64,000 nt of DNA from Streptococcus urinalis 2285-97. Lineage in GTDB: Bacteria > Bacillota > Bacilli > Lactobacillales > Streptococcaceae. Both the position numbers and the translations under genes were made by a program. A model generated the notes under the pieces. It did not search any database, was not told the origin of the DNA, and saw only the letters and a program-made list of their open reading frames with translations. Below, one piece after another: positions 28,755 through 40,580 of this stretch; positions within the stretch are counted from its first letter, which is position 1, and every line of letters starts with the position of its first letter. Location: positions 1,626,001-1,690,000 of the forward strand of contig NZ_AEUZ02000001.1 of NCBI RefSeq assembly GCF_000188055.2. Reading direction: 5' to 3'.

Positions 28755-29726
28755 CTAAATTTTAACAATTAGACTTCCCCATGTCAAACCTCCACCAAAA
28801 CCGGATAAGAGGATTGTTTGAGAGCCATCAAAAGAAATGCGACCATCAGCAACGCATTCAGAAAGTAAGATTGGAATACTTGCCGCACTAGTATTACCAT
28901 ATGACATCATATTGGCAGGAAATTTTTCCCTTGGAATGCCAATTTTTTTAGCCATTTTATCTAGAATACGATTATTTGCTTGATGTAAAAGTAAATAGTC
29001 AATTTGATTTGCTTCAATTGGAGCAGTCTCTATAATGTTAGAGATACTTTTTGAAACATCTCTAATCGCAAAATCAAAGATTGAACGACCATCCATCTGA
29101 AGGTAAGGTTGATCAACTGATTCTACAGAAAATGGTGATTTTAAAGCTGTTATTCCTGAACTGAGTCCACCCTTACTTCCATCTGAATTAAGCGATTCAG
29201 CTAAAATATACGGTTCTTCACTAGTTTCCAGTAAAACACCACCAGCACCATCTCCAAAAAGGACTGCAGTTGTACGGTCAGACCAATCAAGTGTTTTTGA
29301 TAGGGTTTCAGCACCAATTACGATACCACGACTATATTGACTTGATTGAATAAATTTATCGGCTGTTGAAAGTGCAAAAACAAAACCACTACATGCTGCT
29401 GTTAAGTCAAATACAAAAGCATTCTTTGCACCGATATTTGCCTGAACTATCGCAGCCGTTGAGGGCATCATAGAATCTGGTGAAATGGTTGCTACGATAA
29501 TAAAATCAATATCTTGTGCATCATATCCAGATTGCAATAATAGTTTTTTAGCAACTTCTGTAGCTAAATCACTTGTTTTTTCAGTTTTAGAAATACGTCT
29601 TTCTTCAATACCAGTACGAGATTTTATCCAATCATCACTAGTTTCCATTATCTGAGACAAATCATCATTTGTAACGACTTGTTCAGGTAAATAATGAGCT
29701 ACTTGACTTATCTTACTATAACTCAT
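28755..29726 (-). CDS. fabH: 3-oxoacyl-ACP synthase III
   Basis: A 323-residue condensing enzyme that starts fatty-acid synthesis by joining acetyl-CoA with malonyl-ACP. The triad: Cys112 in [14 protein letters not shown], His near 248 in [10 protein letters not shown], Asn near 278 in [10 protein letters not shown]. The start overlaps the fabT stop as ATGA, which ties initiation to the regulator. Confidence 0.97.
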   Translation of the reverse strand: MSYSKISQVAHYLPEQVVTNDDLSQIMETSDDWIKSRTGIEERRISKTEKTSDLATEVAKKLLLQSGYDAQDIDFIIVATISPDSMMPSTAAIVQANIGAKNAFVFDLTAACSGFVFALSTADKFIQSSQYSRGIVIGAETLSKTLDWSDRTTAVLFGDGAGGVLLETSEEPYILAESLNSDGSKGGLSSGITALKSPFSVESVDQPYLQMDGRSIFDFAIRDVSKSISNIIETAPIEANQIDYLLLHQANNRILDKMAKKIGIPREKFPANMMSYGNTSAASIPILLSECVADGRISFDGSQTILLSGFGGGLTWGSLIVKI

Positions 29727-30160
29727 CAGACTAACTCCTCAAGGAACTTATGCAAACTTGCTAATCCTCTAACTAGAGCATCCAAATCTTCATCACACAT
29801 TTCAGAAGTTACATGAGTCACCATGTTACGATGAAACTTACTATGCAACCGATCTAAAAGACGTCCTTTTTTGGTTAAAGATAAATAAACGACACGGCGA
29901 TCTGTTTTAGATCTCGTTCTTTCGATATAACCTTTTTTCTCTAATTTATTTAAGCTTGTCGTCACAGTTCCCAGAGTAATCATTAATTCACGAGCAATAT
30001 CACTTGGCGTTACATTTTTATGTTTGCCAATAATTTCAATTGTGTGCATTTCTTTTAAGGAAACATCACTAAATTGACTAGTCTTAAGACTCATTTCTTC
30101 AATGACTAATATTCTGTTAAAAATATCAACTAGATAGCCATTAATTTGATGATATTCCAA
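29726..30160 (-). CDS. fabT: FASII repressor FabT (MarR family), TTG start
   Basis: A 144-residue MarR-family winged-helix repressor of fatty-acid synthesis. In streptococci, long-chain acyl-ACP increases its affinity for operators at fab promoters. The recognition helix region is [37 protein letters not shown] (residues about 51-83) and the wing is [16 protein letters not shown]. Translation starts at TTG 30160, with AGGAGG 8 nt upstream, at the position where homologous proteins begin. Its own promoter carries a FabT palindrome (30179-30195), so it is autoregulated. Confidence 0.95.
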   Translation of the reverse strand: MEYHQINGYLVDIFNRILVIEEMSLKTSQFSDVSLKEMHTIEIIGKHKNVTPSDIARELMITLGTVTTSLNKLEKKGYIERTRSKTDRRVVYLSLTKKGRLLDRLHSKFHRNMVTHVTSEMCDEDLDALVRGLASLHKFLEELV

Positions 30161-30178
30161 GTTGATTACCTCCTATAA

Positions 30179-30195
30179 ACTTTGACAATCAAAGT
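30179..30195 (-). promoter_or_regulatory. FabT operator at the fabT promoter
   Basis: ACTTTGACAATCAAAGT on the + strand, a near-perfect palindrome. It overlaps the last bases of the -10 box of the fabT promoter (30193-30198), which supports direct autorepression. Confidence 0.85.
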
Positions 30196-30221
30196 ATATC
30201 AAACCTCAAAGTATTTTGCAA
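30193..30221 (-). promoter_or_regulatory. Promoter of fabT
   Basis: TTGCAA (30221-30216), 17-nt spacer, TATACT (30198-30193) on the - strand. The FabT palindrome begins inside the -10 element. Confidence 0.75.
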
Positions 30222-30236
30222 GGTTTAACTCCTTTT

Positions 30237-31028
30237 TCATTCTCCTGTAAATTGTGGACGCCTTCTTTCAGCATGTGCTCTGACACCTTCTTTGAAATCC
30301 TCTTTAAAAGCTAAACTCTCTTGAAGTTGTAATTCAAGTGATGCATATTTTTCCCAAGATTGAAAGAAACTTTCCCAAATTAGTTCTTTCATAGCACCAT
30401 AAGAGTTTTTAGATCCACGTCTTAATTTTTTGAGTAAATTGGCAACTGTTTTTTCTAATTTTTCAGATTCACAGCTTTTATAGACAAAACCCAATTGCTC
30501 TGCTTTTTCTGCAGAAACAGCTTCACCTGTCATCACTAAATGTGTTGCTTTTGAAAGCCCAACAGCTCTTGTCAATAAATATAAACCACCTGCATCAGGT
30601 GCTAAACCAACATTGACAAATGCTTGTATAAACTTTGATTTTAATGAAGCAATACAGAAATCAGCAGCTAATGCCATATTAAAGGCTGCACCGGCAACCG
30701 CACCGGCAACTGCAAAAATAACAGGTTTTGCTAATTGCTTCATTTTAAACGATATTTCCTGAACAAGATGTGCAATATCAACGAGAGAAGTGATATCATC
30801 TTCGTTCACAACTCTTTGCATTTCAACTAGATCTCCTCCTACTGAAAAAACAGAGCCTTCTCCTTTAAAAAGGACAAATGAAACCTTAGCATTTTCTTTA
30901 GCTTTTTCAAGTGCAGATAAAATTTCTTGACACATGGGGATGTTAAAGCCATTATTAACTTCAGGTCTATTAAATGTAATTGTTACAACCTCATCTTCTT
31001 CAAGATAAGTGATGTATTGAAAAGTCAT
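30237..31028 (-). CDS. fabM: Trans-2-decenoyl-ACP isomerase (FabM)
   Basis: A 263-residue crotonase-fold protein. In streptococci FabM isomerises trans-2- to cis-3-decenoyl-ACP and so commits carbon to unsaturated fatty acids. Its place at the head of the fab cluster, 5' of fabT, identifies it, because plain enoyl-CoA hydratases are not found here. Family segments: [12 protein letters not shown] near 17 and [18 protein letters not shown] near 104. It has its own promoter with a FabT palindrome; no stem-loop separates it from fabT. Confidence 0.93.
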   Translation of the reverse strand: MTFQYITYLEEDEVVTITFNRPEVNNGFNIPMCQEILSALEKAKENAKVSFVLFKGEGSVFSVGGDLVEMQRVVNEDDITSLVDIAHLVQEISFKMKQLAKPVIFAVAGAVAGAAFNMALAADFCIASLKSKFIQAFVNVGLAPDAGGLYLLTRAVGLSKATHLVMTGEAVSAEKAEQLGFVYKSCESEKLEKTVANLLKKLRRGSKNSYGAMKELIWESFFQSWEKYASLELQLQESLAFKEDFKEGVRAHAERRRPQFTGE

Positions 31029-31068
31029 AGTTCACCTCTTTTTCAATAAAGTAGTTTGGTCGTTAAAT

Positions 31069-31085
31069 AATTTGATTATCAAACT
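31069..31085 (-). promoter_or_regulatory. FabT operator upstream of fabM
   Basis: AATTTGATTATCAAACT, a 17-bp near-palindrome; the core TTTGATTATCAAA is exact. It starts about 10 nt downstream of the -10 box, where bound repressor would block escape or initiation. Confidence 0.85.
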
Positions 31086-31095
31086 ACATTTAACT

Positions 31096-31124
31096 ATTCT
31101 ACACTAGAAAAATTAGCTTTGCAA
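31096..31124 (-). promoter_or_regulatory. Promoter of fabM
   Basis: TTGCAA (31124-31119), 17-nt spacer, TAGAAT (31101-31096) on the - strand. The layout matches the fabT promoter, with the same -35 hexamer. Confidence 0.75.
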
Positions 31125-31142
31125 GTTTTTTCTGTAAAAAAT

Positions 31143-31170
31143 AAAAAACCAGATATCAATCTGGTTTTTT
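31143..31170 (-). terminator. Terminator of the hrcA-dnaJ operon
   Basis: AAAACCAGAT and ATCTGGTTTT arms around ATCA, then T's on the - strand. It touches the end of dnaJ. Confidence 0.88.
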
Positions 31171-32320
31171 AAATATCGTCTAAAGCATCCTTCACTTTAT
31201 CAAAAAATCCTTTTTTCTTTTGTGGTGCAACGCTTTCTCCGCTTGCATTTGCAAAAGCGTTTAAAGCTTCTTTTTGCTCAGGATTCAATTTTGTAGGGGT
31301 TACAATAGTTACAGTGACATGTTGGTCACCTTGACCATTGCCTCTTAATTTTGGAGCACCCTTTCCTTTTAGACGGAAGGTTTTTCCAGTTTGTGTTCCA
31401 GCAGGAATAGTCATCTCAACATCACCATGTACAGTTGGTATCTCGACGGTATCACCTAAAGCAGCCTGAACAAAACTAATATTCATATTGTAATAAATCG
31501 TTGGTCCATTGCGTTCAAACTTCTTACTTGGTAAGACATTAATGATAACAAATAGGTCTCCATAAGGTCCGCCATTAATACCAGCTTCACCTTGACCTTG
31601 AAGTCTGATTTGTTGTCCTGTTTCAACGCCTGCTGGGATTTTGACTGAAACTTTGTGTGCTTTTTTCTCATGTCCAGTACCGTGACATGTTGGGCAAGGT
31701 TCTTTTATTTCTTGACCTGTACCATGACAAACATCACACGTTACTTGTCTTCTCATCATACCTAGAGGTGTTTGTGTATCCACATTTATAACACCTGATC
31801 CATGACATTTTTGACAAGTTACTGGACTCGTTCCCGGCTTAGCACCTGTACCAGAGCATGTTGAACATGAAGCTTCTCTATTATAGACAACTTCTTTGTC
31901 AGCACCAAAAACAGCTTCTTCAAATTCTAAGTTAACACGGTATTGAAGATCATCCCCTTGTCGAGGTGCATTTGGATTTCTACTGGCACCACCCCCAAAG
32001 AAACTGGAGAAAATATCTTCGAAACCGCCAAAACCGCCACCATTTCCGCCGAAGCCACCAAAACCGCCACCATTTCCGCCGAAGCCACCAAAGCCACCTT
32101 GAGCTCCAGCTTCACCATATTGATCATAGCTAGAACGTTTTTGTGGATCGCTTAAAGTTTCATAAGCTTCTTGAACTTCTTTATATTTTTGTTCGGCATC
32201 TGCAGCTTTATTGATATCAGGATGATACTTCTTAGACATTTTACGATAAGCTTTCTTGATTTCGTCTTGTGAAGCATCTTTAGAAACGCCAAGACGTTCG
32301 TAAAATTCAGTATTATTCAT
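31169..32320 (-). CDS. dnaJ: Chaperone protein DnaJ
   Basis: A 383-residue type I J-protein that delivers substrates to DnaK and stimulates its ATPase. It has the J domain (HPD in KYHPDINK near residue 33), a Gly/Phe-rich stretch (about 73-108), four CxxCxGxG zinc modules (from CSTCSGTG near 147 to CPTCHGTG near 204) and the C-terminal substrate domains. The Gly/Phe part contains an exact 30-bp tandem duplication. It is the last gene of the heat-shock operon. Confidence 0.97.
   Translation of the reverse strand: MNNTEFYERLGVSKDASQDEIKKAYRKMSKKYHPDINKAADAEQKYKEVQEAYETLSDPQKRSSYDQYGEAGAQGGFGGFGGNGGGFGGFGGNGGGFGGFEDIFSSFFGGGASRNPNAPRQGDDLQYRVNLEFEEAVFGADKEVVYNREASCSTCSGTGAKPGTSPVTCQKCHGSGVINVDTQTPLGMMRRQVTCDVCHGTGQEIKEPCPTCHGTGHEKKAHKVSVKIPAGVETGQQIRLQGQGEAGINGGPYGDLFVIINVLPSKKFERNGPTIYYNMNISFVQAALGDTVEIPTVHGDVEMTIPAGTQTGKTFRLKGKGAPKLRGNGQGDQHVTVTIVTPTKLNPEQKEALNAFANASGESVAPQKKKGFFDKVKDALDDI
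32031..32090 (-). repeat. Exact 30-bp tandem duplication in the dnaJ Gly/Phe region
   Basis: Positions 32031-32060 and 32061-32090 are identical, each coding ten Gly/Phe/Asn residues in frame. Such repeats are prone to replication slippage, so copy number may vary between strains. Confidence 0.95.
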
Positions 32321-32361
32321 CTTTTTTCCTCAATTTTAAGTCATTTTTTGATTGAAAAATT

Positions 32362-32383
32362 AGACGAAGCTTTGGCCTCGCCT
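32362..32383 (-). terminator. Attenuating stem-loop between dnaK and dnaJ
   Basis: Read on the - strand, arms AGGCGAGGC and GCTTCGTCT (seven Watson-Crick pairs and two G-U) around CAAA, followed by AATTTTTC. Such a hairpin could lower dnaJ relative to dnaK or protect the dnaK mRNA end. Confidence 0.5.
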
Positions 32384-32449
32384 AAGATTTCCAAAATAAG
32401 TTAGCCTTATGATTTTTCCATACCTAAAATAGGATTATTATAAGCTATA

Positions 32450-34887
<2,438 letters not shown>

Positions 34888-34911
34888 ATCCTTACCTCCT
34901 AGTAGGTATAA

Positions 34912-35946
34912 TTAATTTACTTCATAATGATTGCTATTCAAATAGCGATAATAATCTCTTAACTTGAATGCTAATACACGACCGATAACATTTACTAAAC
35001 TAACACTCCATTTATAATTCATATCAATTGGACCAATTAAACTTAATAATCCAAAACCACGATAAGGAATTAAAAACTTATGATTCAAGACTGTAAGGTC
35101 AGACAATGCTATTTCTTTGTTATCAGCTACTTGAACACTTGCCATTTGATTCGCATCAAGTGAATTTCTCAGTACAAGTGCTAACTGTTGTTCTTGGTCT
35201 AAAAACTGGTAAGTTTCTAAACTTGAAAATTCAAGAGCATTAACCTTTCCAGATACAAAAACAGTCTCTTGAAACAGATTATCAAAAATATAATCAAATA
35301 AGTCTAAAACATTGTCTGTCACGGAGAAATATTTTTGTAAAATCTGAGGAATCTCAGTTCGCAATTTGTAATGCACTTCCATGACTGTATTTGATTTCAA
35401 TCGTTCATCTACAATTTCTTTAAGCGTTAACAAATCACGTCTCAAAAAGTTTTTTGGAATAGCAAACTGTACTGTTGTCGGTTTTGAATCGTCTAAAGTT
35501 AGCACTGCTAAAGCATCATGATTTGAAAGTTGAACAACATCAAATGCAGTTAATTTTTGTAAAGCTGGTTCCACATCTAAAATAACCGTTGTAAAACCTG
35601 TCATTTCAGATAAAATTTGACTTGCTTTTTTCAAAATATCCTCTGGTCTGAATGCTTCAAAATCAAATGCCTTAATGACTTGATAGACATCATCTTCATT
35701 CACGCTTTCAAGATTTAGCGAATGATCAACAAAGTACTTAAAACCAGCTGGACTTGGCATCCGTCCACTCGAAGTGTGTGCTTTTTCCAATAAACCTAAC
35801 TTTTCAAGCTTAGCCATATCATTTCTAATAGTAGCACTACTAGAATCGATACTAGCTTGTAAAGCCTTTGAACCAACAGGCTCATGTGTTTGTGTAAAAA
35901 GTTCTATGATTAAGTTAAGAATGTCGTTTTGTCTTTTAGTTATCAA
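34912..35946 (-). CDS. hrcA: Heat-inducible transcription repressor HrcA, TTG start
   Basis: A 344-residue repressor that binds CIRCE and is stabilised by GroE. The winged-helix N-terminus reads [32 protein letters not shown] and is followed by the sensor domain. Two in-frame TTG codons (35952 and 35946) are possible starts; I prefer 35946, because AAAGGATGTGAT then aligns with the anti-Shine-Dalgarno at about 9 nt spacing and the product matches the usual 344-residue length. It is first in its operon and is repressed by its own product via the two CIRCE sites. Confidence 0.93.
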   Translation of the reverse strand: MITKRQNDILNLIIELFTQTHEPVGSKALQASIDSSSATIRNDMAKLEKLGLLEKAHTSSGRMPSPAGFKYFVDHSLNLESVNEDDVYQVIKAFDFEAFRPEDILKKASQILSEMTGFTTVILDVEPALQKLTAFDVVQLSNHDALAVLTLDDSKPTTVQFAIPKNFLRRDLLTLKEIVDERLKSNTVMEVHYKLRTEIPQILQKYFSVTDNVLDLFDYIFDNLFQETVFVSGKVNALEFSSLETYQFLDQEQQLALVLRNSLDANQMASVQVADNKEIALSDLTVLNHKFLIPYRGFGLLSLIGPIDMNYKWSVSLVNVIGRVLAFKLRDYYRYLNSNHYEVN

Positions 35947-35965
35947 AAGCAATCACATCCTTTCT

Positions 35966-35992
35966 TTAGCACTCTTTATATCCGACTGCTAA
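35966..35992 (-). promoter_or_regulatory. CIRCE element (downstream copy, one mismatch)
   Basis: TTAGCACTC, 9-nt spacer, GACTGCTAA; the consensus right arm is GAGTGCTAA. It lies in the hrcA leader, downstream of the promoter. Confidence 0.92.
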
Positions 35993-36003
35993 ATTATAAT
36001 TCT

Positions 36004-36031
36004 ATTATACTCCTAAAAAAATGACTGTCAA
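36004..36031 (-). promoter_or_regulatory. SigA promoter of the hrcA operon
   Basis: TTGACA (36031-36026), 16-nt spacer, TATAAT (36009-36004) on the - strand, with one CIRCE 18 bp upstream of the -35 and one 11 bp downstream of the -10. Confidence 0.85.
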
Positions 36032-36048
36032 GAAAAAAACTCAAAAAA

Positions 36049-36075
36049 TTAGCACTCATTTAAAAAGAGTGCTAA
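36049..36075. promoter_or_regulatory. CIRCE element (upstream copy, perfect)
   Basis: TTAGCACTC, 9-nt spacer, GAGTGCTAA, an exact CIRCE, on the far side of the hrcA promoter. T runs on both sides make it look like an intrinsic terminator as well; it lies 5 nt after the end of the GH73 gene (see findings). Confidence 0.97.
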
Positions 36076-36079
36076 TTTT

Positions 36080-36667
36080 TTATTTATCGTATTTTGTTAA
36101 CCGATTATCATTAATCATAAGTTTTAGTTTATTGGCATAATTGGGATCTGTATTAAATGAATAATATTGAAGTAATTGTGCCGCTTCGCTGTCATCTTTA
36201 GCCAACACCAGTTGCTTGTATAAAGCTTTATCAAGATAACGACCTGTTCTTAAAGCATTCAAATAATCAATTGTAGACTCTGTCCAGTTATGATAAACAC
36301 TAAAACGCATATCTTCATTTGCCCAAGAGCCTGATCGATAAATAGGCGTTTTTAAATCAATATAGTTTTGGTTGGACTTTGTCGGCAATGAATATAGATT
36401 ATGATATTTACTTGCTAATAAGGTCCTACCATACTGTGATTCCAAGAGTGCTTGTCCAATGATTAAAGAAGGCTTCAATCCATAAGATTTTGCTACTGGT
36501 TTAATCTCAGAAGCCATTTTTTTCATAACTTCTTTTTTATTATATGGAACTGGTCGAATCTCAGTAGAAAGTGCTTTTGTGCCATAAAAAAATAAAGGAA
36601 GAAAAATAAAGAGTGAAATTAAGGCCATTATAACTTCAAAAACTTTTAACTTAAATCTCGCTCGCAT
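36080..36667 (-). CDS. GH73-family N-acetylglucosaminidase (FlgJ/LytG-like)
   Basis: A 195-residue protein with a single N-terminal hydrophobic anchor or signal (residues about 8-30), then a glucosaminidase domain. The catalytic Glu is in IIGQALLESQYGRTLLASKYHNLYSL near residue 74; the family continuation GSWANEDMRFSVYHNW follows. Such enzymes cut the N-acetylglucosaminyl-N-acetylmuramyl bond in peptidoglycan. It is small, with no wall-binding domain, so probably membrane-anchored. No separate terminator is seen: the downstream CIRCE seems to serve that purpose. Confidence 0.85.
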   Translation of the reverse strand: MRARFKLKVFEVIMALISLFIFLPLFFYGTKALSTEIRPVPYNKKEVMKKMASEIKPVAKSYGLKPSLIIGQALLESQYGRTLLASKYHNLYSLPTKSNQNYIDLKTPIYRSGSWANEDMRFSVYHNWTESTIDYLNALRTGRYLDKALYKQLVLAKDDSEAAQLLQYYSFNTDPNYANKLKLMINDNRLTKYDK

Positions 36668-36724
36668 TCATATTACTCCTCATTATTTTTCATAAATACC
36701 GGGATCATTGGATGACTAACTAAA

Positions 36725-37432
36725 TTAGATATCACTGACTTTTCCTTCTAAAATCTCTTGTCCACGATAAATATAACTCATATCACCAATTGTTTTTACC
36801 GTAAATTTACCATCTTCAAATTCAACAACAGTGATACTACCGTTACCAATATATTGTTTTTCTTGATTGTGATCGATTAACCATAAAAATGTACCAATGG
36901 TCATTCCATGACTAACTACAACGGCATTACCGCCACCAGAATTTTGGATAGACAGAGCTATCGCTTCAAAACCATCATAAATACGTTTACTTAATACATC
37001 CCAAGGTTCTGCCCAATTAGCTGTATCAACTTGAACAATACTTTCAGCTAATTCAGAATAAGGGACTTCACGCATACTATTTCTATTTTCAAAAGCTTTC
37101 GTTCTAGGTAATACACCTAGAAATAGTTCTGAATCATAGGCACCATCTAAACTTCCAAAACACCACTCACGTATACGTTTATCTCTTGTATATGGGAGGA
37201 ATTCATTTTCCGTTTCTCTTAAAATAATTTCCATGGTTTGCATGGTCCTTCCAGAGTCACTAGAAAAAGCTGCTTTAAACGGGATATTGGCATCTTTTAA
37301 TCCAATTCCAAGTTGTCTAATACCTTCTTCACCAAATTTTGTTAATGGTGTATCACTCCAACCTTGAGCACGACCAATAGTATTAAACATTGTTTTTCCA
37401 TGTCTAGCAATATAGAGTCTTGTTTTTGTCAT
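36725..37432 (-). CDS. Histidine phosphatase-family protein (GpmB-like)
   Basis: A 235-residue 2H phosphoesterase. The phosphohistidine motif ARHGKT is at residues 9-14; the second conserved His is in VVSHGMTIGTFLWL near residue 173. The family includes phosphoglycerate mutase-type and nonspecific phosphatases; streptococcal copies are often called GpmB, but the substrate is unknown. It begins about 70 nt after the end of the PFL-family gene, with nothing notable between. Confidence 0.88.
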   Translation of the reverse strand: MTKTRLYIARHGKTMFNTIGRAQGWSDTPLTKFGEEGIRQLGIGLKDANIPFKAAFSSDSGRTMQTMEIILRETENEFLPYTRDKRIREWCFGSLDGAYDSELFLGVLPRTKAFENRNSMREVPYSELAESIVQVDTANWAEPWDVLSKRIYDGFEAIALSIQNSGGGNAVVVSHGMTIGTFLWLIDHNQEKQYIGNGSITVVEFEDGKFTVKTIGDMSYIYRGQEILEGKVSDI

Positions 37433-37503
37433 GACGAATCCTCCTCAGTCTCATTTACCATTATATCATACTTGAAAACACTTGCAAAACAATCTGAAAA
37501 TAA

Positions 37504-38841
37504 TCAATTTTTAAAACTATGAATAGGTGCAGGGATCTGTCCACCCCGTTGAATAAAGGCATTTGATGAGTTTTTATTAACAGACATAACAGGTGCCATG
37601 CCTAATAAACCACCAAAATTAATCAGATCTCCTTCCTTCCCTTTCGGAATGATACGGACAGCTGTTGTTTTTTGGTTAATAACACCAATAGCAGCTTCGT
37701 CAGCTATCATAGCAGCAATTGTTTCATGCGGTGTTTTTTCTGGGATAGCGATCATATCTAGTCCTACTGAACAAATTGCCGTCATCGCCTCAAGTTTTTC
37801 TAGGTTTAAAGAACCATTTTGTACAGCAGCAATCATTCCTTCATCTTCTGAAACAGGAATAAATGCTCCTGAAAGACCTCCAACTTGATTGCAGGCCATA
37901 ACGCCGCCTTTTTTTACAGCATCATTTAAGAGAGCTAAGGCAGCCGTAGTACCATGTGTTCCTACTGCTTCAAGGCCCATTTCTTCTAAAACCCTGGCAA
38001 CTGAGTCCCCAACTGCAGGTGTAGGTGCTAAACTTAAATCCACAATTCCAAATTTTACACCTAATCTTTCAGAGGCCATTTGACCTACTAATTGACCAAT
38101 TCTAGTAATCTTAAAGGCAGTCTTTTTGACAGTTTCTGCAACAACATCAAAACTTTCACCTTTTACCTTCTCTAGTGCTCTTTTGACAACACCTGGACCA
38201 GAGACGCCAACATTGATAACAACATCCGCCTCACCAACACCATGAAAAGCACCTGCCATAAAAGGATTGTCTTCGACCGCATTTGCAAATACAACTAATT
38301 TAGCTGCACCCATATCTGATAAATCAGCTGTTTCTTTAATAACCTTTCCCATATCAGCAACTGCTGTCATATTGATTCCAGCTTTAGTTGACCCAATATT
38401 AACAGAAGCACATACTTTATTGGTTTCTGCTAAAGCTCTAGGAATAGATTGGATAAGAATCTCGTCGCCTTTTTGATAGCCTTTTTGAACTAATGCAGAA
38501 AAACCACCAATAAAATCTACTCCAATTTCTTCAGCAGCGGCATCCATAGCTTTTGCAATAGGTGTATAATCGTCCACATTAGTTGCAGCCCCAATCAAAG
38601 AAATCGGAGTCACTGATACCCGCTTATTGACAATTGGAATACCCAATTCTGCTGCGATTTGATTACCCACTGTAACTAGATTTGAAGCTTTGTCAACAAT
38701 TTTACGATAGACTTTATCACAAACCTTATCAATATCAGTATCGATACAATCTAGTAAAGAAATCCCCATTGTAATGGTTCTGATATCAAAATGTTGTTCA
38801 TCAATCATGTCAATCGTTTCTTTGACCTGTCTAATATCCAT
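37504..38841 (-). CDS. PFL-family protein, UPF0210 (DUF711)
   Basis: A 445-residue conserved protein. DUF711/UPF0210 members adopt a pyruvate-formate-lyase-like barrel but lack the glycyl radical loop, and their activity is unproven. The ACT-domain gene just upstream is the usual partner across Firmicutes and the two are 9 nt apart, so they are one operon. Pfl-like segments include [14 protein letters not shown] near 147 and [17 protein letters not shown] near 214. I make no functional claim. Confidence 0.9.
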   Translation of the reverse strand: MDIRQVKETIDMIDEQHFDIRTITMGISLLDCIDTDIDKVCDKVYRKIVDKASNLVTVGNQIAAELGIPIVNKRVSVTPISLIGAATNVDDYTPIAKAMDAAAEEIGVDFIGGFSALVQKGYQKGDEILIQSIPRALAETNKVCASVNIGSTKAGINMTAVADMGKVIKETADLSDMGAAKLVVFANAVEDNPFMAGAFHGVGEADVVINVGVSGPGVVKRALEKVKGESFDVVAETVKKTAFKITRIGQLVGQMASERLGVKFGIVDLSLAPTPAVGDSVARVLEEMGLEAVGTHGTTAALALLNDAVKKGGVMACNQVGGLSGAFIPVSEDEGMIAAVQNGSLNLEKLEAMTAICSVGLDMIAIPEKTPHETIAAMIADEAAIGVINQKTTAVRIIPKGKEGDLINFGGLLGMAPVMSVNKNSSNAFIQRGGQIPAPIHSFKN

Positions 38842-38850
38842 TTTTTTCTC

Positions 38851-39117
38851 CTATAGATTATGCATAGCATCAAATATGGCAGCACTTTGGATATTAATTT
38901 TAACATTCAAAGTTTTACCAAATTGAGTTAAATCATCACGCAATGTTGTAAAATCCAAATGATTTTCAGAAGAAACAACCGCCATCATTGTAAAATATTC
39001 GTCTAAAACAGTTTGTGAAATATCATCAATATTTAGACCCAACGCTGCAATTTTTCCAGAAACTCCTGCTACTATTCCTTTACTATCTCTTCCTACTACT
39101 GTGATAATTGCTTTCAT
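38851..39117 (-). CDS. ACT-domain protein, UPF0237
   Basis: An 88-residue single ACT domain (MKAIITVVGRDSKGIVAGVSGKIA...), a fold that binds small ligands, often amino acids. It is the standard partner of the UPF0210 gene that follows 9 nt later and is probably its ligand-sensing subunit. GGAGG lies a few bases before the ATG. An extended -10 box (TGCTAAAAT) lies about 25 nt upstream. Confidence 0.92.
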   Translation of the reverse strand: MKAIITVVGRDSKGIVAGVSGKIAALGLNIDDISQTVLDEYFTMMAVVSSENHLDFTTLRDDLTQFGKTLNVKINIQSAAIFDAMHNL

Positions 39118-39326
39118 ACCATGCCTCCATAATTTTTTTATATTTTAGCATAAAACATTTTAAAAAACTATTTTATTTTCAAAAAAGCTGATTACAGCAA
39201 TGATTTTGTAATTAAAGGACATATTTTTGTTATCTAAATATTACATAAATTATTTATAATAAGCTTGTAGCCTGAAAAATTTAGAAGATAAGACATCTAA
39301 TGCTACTTTTGTCGTTTCGACTATAT

Positions 39327-39359
39327 GAAAAAGAGCTAGCTTTTGCTAGCTCTTTTTTA
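39327..39359 (-). terminator. Terminator after the GlsB-type gene
   Basis: AAAAAGAGCTAGC and GCTAGCTCTTTTTT arms around a TTTT loop, next to the gene stop on the - strand. The other 210 nt up to the ACT gene hold only that gene's leader and promoter. Confidence 0.85.
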
Positions 39360-39593
39360 GCGTTTATCAAGAAAATAAGCAACCACTGCTACAACTATTA
39401 CTGCTCCTAGAATAGATGGAAAAATAGCCATTTTAGCTAAATGTGGTCCCCAATTTCCAAATAGTGCTTGACCTACTGAAGAGCCAATAAGCCCAGCAGC
39501 AATATTAGTAATACATCCCATGCGATTATTATTTTCAGTTATTCTACCTGCAATGGAACCAATAATGGCGCCTACAATTAATGACAAAATCAT
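39357..39593 (-). CDS. GlsB/YeaQ/YmgE-family stress membrane protein
   Basis: A 78-residue protein with about three membrane helices. The family pattern is clear: GAIIGSIAGRI near 8-18 and GLIGSSVGQALFG near 32-44. Members of this transglycosylase-associated family accumulate in stress, often with Asp23/GlsA proteins, and their biochemical role is unknown. The start is the ATG at 39593, with AAGGAG about 8 nt upstream; the longer ORF from 39620 has no site and overlaps the EamA gene. It follows that gene by 10 nt, so they are co-transcribed. Confidence 0.87.
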   Translation of the reverse strand: MILSLIVGAIIGSIAGRITENNNRMGCITNIAAGLIGSSVGQALFGNWGPHLAKMAIFPSILGAVIVVAVVAYFLDKR

Positions 39594-39603
39594 AATGTCT
39601 CCT

Positions 39604-40533
39604 TTATATTTCAATGTCATCTCGAACTATTTTGACAGCTTCTTTGTTAATTACTTTATCTCTTAAACTGATTATTAAAACAGCTGCTAATATTAGTGTC
39701 ATTCCTAAAAAGTCAATAGGATAAAAATGTTGTTTAATAATTACAATTGCAAAAACAACTGATGCTATCGGCTCGACACATGCTAATAAACTTCCTTTAA
39801 CAGGACCGACAATTGTAGTTCCCATCAAAAACACGGTATAAGCAAAAACAGTTCCCACCCCAATGATACCAAACAAAGCAAGTATTGTTTTACTATCATA
39901 TGATACATGGTATTGCCATGATTTGGTAATAATTGGAAAAATAATTCCTGCAATTAACATTCCAAGTCCGATAACACTCAAACTTCCCCATTTTTTTATG
40001 AGTTGAGCTGGCAATATAATATAAACAGAATAAGTAAATGCAGATAATAATCCCCAAAAGAGACCTTTAGGTGTCATTGCCATATGTGTGATTTGACCAT
40101 GTGTCGACATGATTAATGTCCCAGAAATAGCAAAGAGTATTGATAAAAGCTCTGCAAAAGTTGGCAATTGTTTCTTGGTCAGTGATACATAAAGTAAAAT
40201 GAGAACTGGTGACAGGTATTGTAATACTGTAGCTGTCCCAGCATTAGTAAATTTGATTGCCGACAAAAAAGCAAGTTGATTCATTAACAATCCTAATATA
40301 CTAAAGATAAAAAGTGTCAATATGTTTTCTTTTTTCTTGATTAGTGATATAAATTTTTCTTTTTGAATGAGAAAAGCTAAAAATGTTATCACAATACCTG
40401 AAATCAAGAGTCTCAAAGAAGTCAAAAGATTAACTGCCATCCCGTGTGACATGAGATACTGACCAGATACACTCGAAATACCCCACGCTGTTCCAGCAGA
40501 TAAAACCAGAAGAGTTCCATATTTAACTTTCAT
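39604..40533 (-). CDS. EamA-family (DMT) transporter
   Basis: A 309-residue protein with ten predicted membrane helices in two EamA units (residues about 5-140 and 155-295). Members export amino acids, purines or other metabolites, but the substrate is not predictable. The conserved ...PVLILLYVSLTKKQLPTFAE-type segment ends unit 1. It is upstream of the GlsB-type gene and separated from gatB by a terminator. Confidence 0.87.
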   Translation of the reverse strand: MKVKYGTLLVLSAGTAWGISSVSGQYLMSHGMAVNLLTSLRLLISGIVITFLAFLIQKEKFISLIKKKENILTLFIFSILGLLMNQLAFLSAIKFTNAGTATVLQYLSPVLILLYVSLTKKQLPTFAELLSILFAISGTLIMSTHGQITHMAMTPKGLFWGLLSAFTYSVYIILPAQLIKKWGSLSVIGLGMLIAGIIFPIITKSWQYHVSYDSKTILALFGIIGVGTVFAYTVFLMGTTIVGPVKGSLLACVEPIASVVFAIVIIKQHFYPIDFLGMTLILAAVLIISLRDKVINKEAVKIVRDDIEI

Positions 40534-40554
40534 ATGCCATCCATTGAGTTTGAG

Positions 40555-40580
40555 AAAAAATCAGTTTAGACTGATTTTTT
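40555..40580 (-). terminator. Terminator of gatCAB
   Basis: AAAAAATCAGT and ACTGATTTTTT arms around TTAG, next to the gatB stop. Confidence 0.88.

Noticed and set aside
31943..32155. Thr/Ala/Glu repeat ORF on the + strand over dnaJ
   Set aside because: It is an antisense shadow of the Gly/Phe repeat and its regularity comes from the 30-bp duplication.
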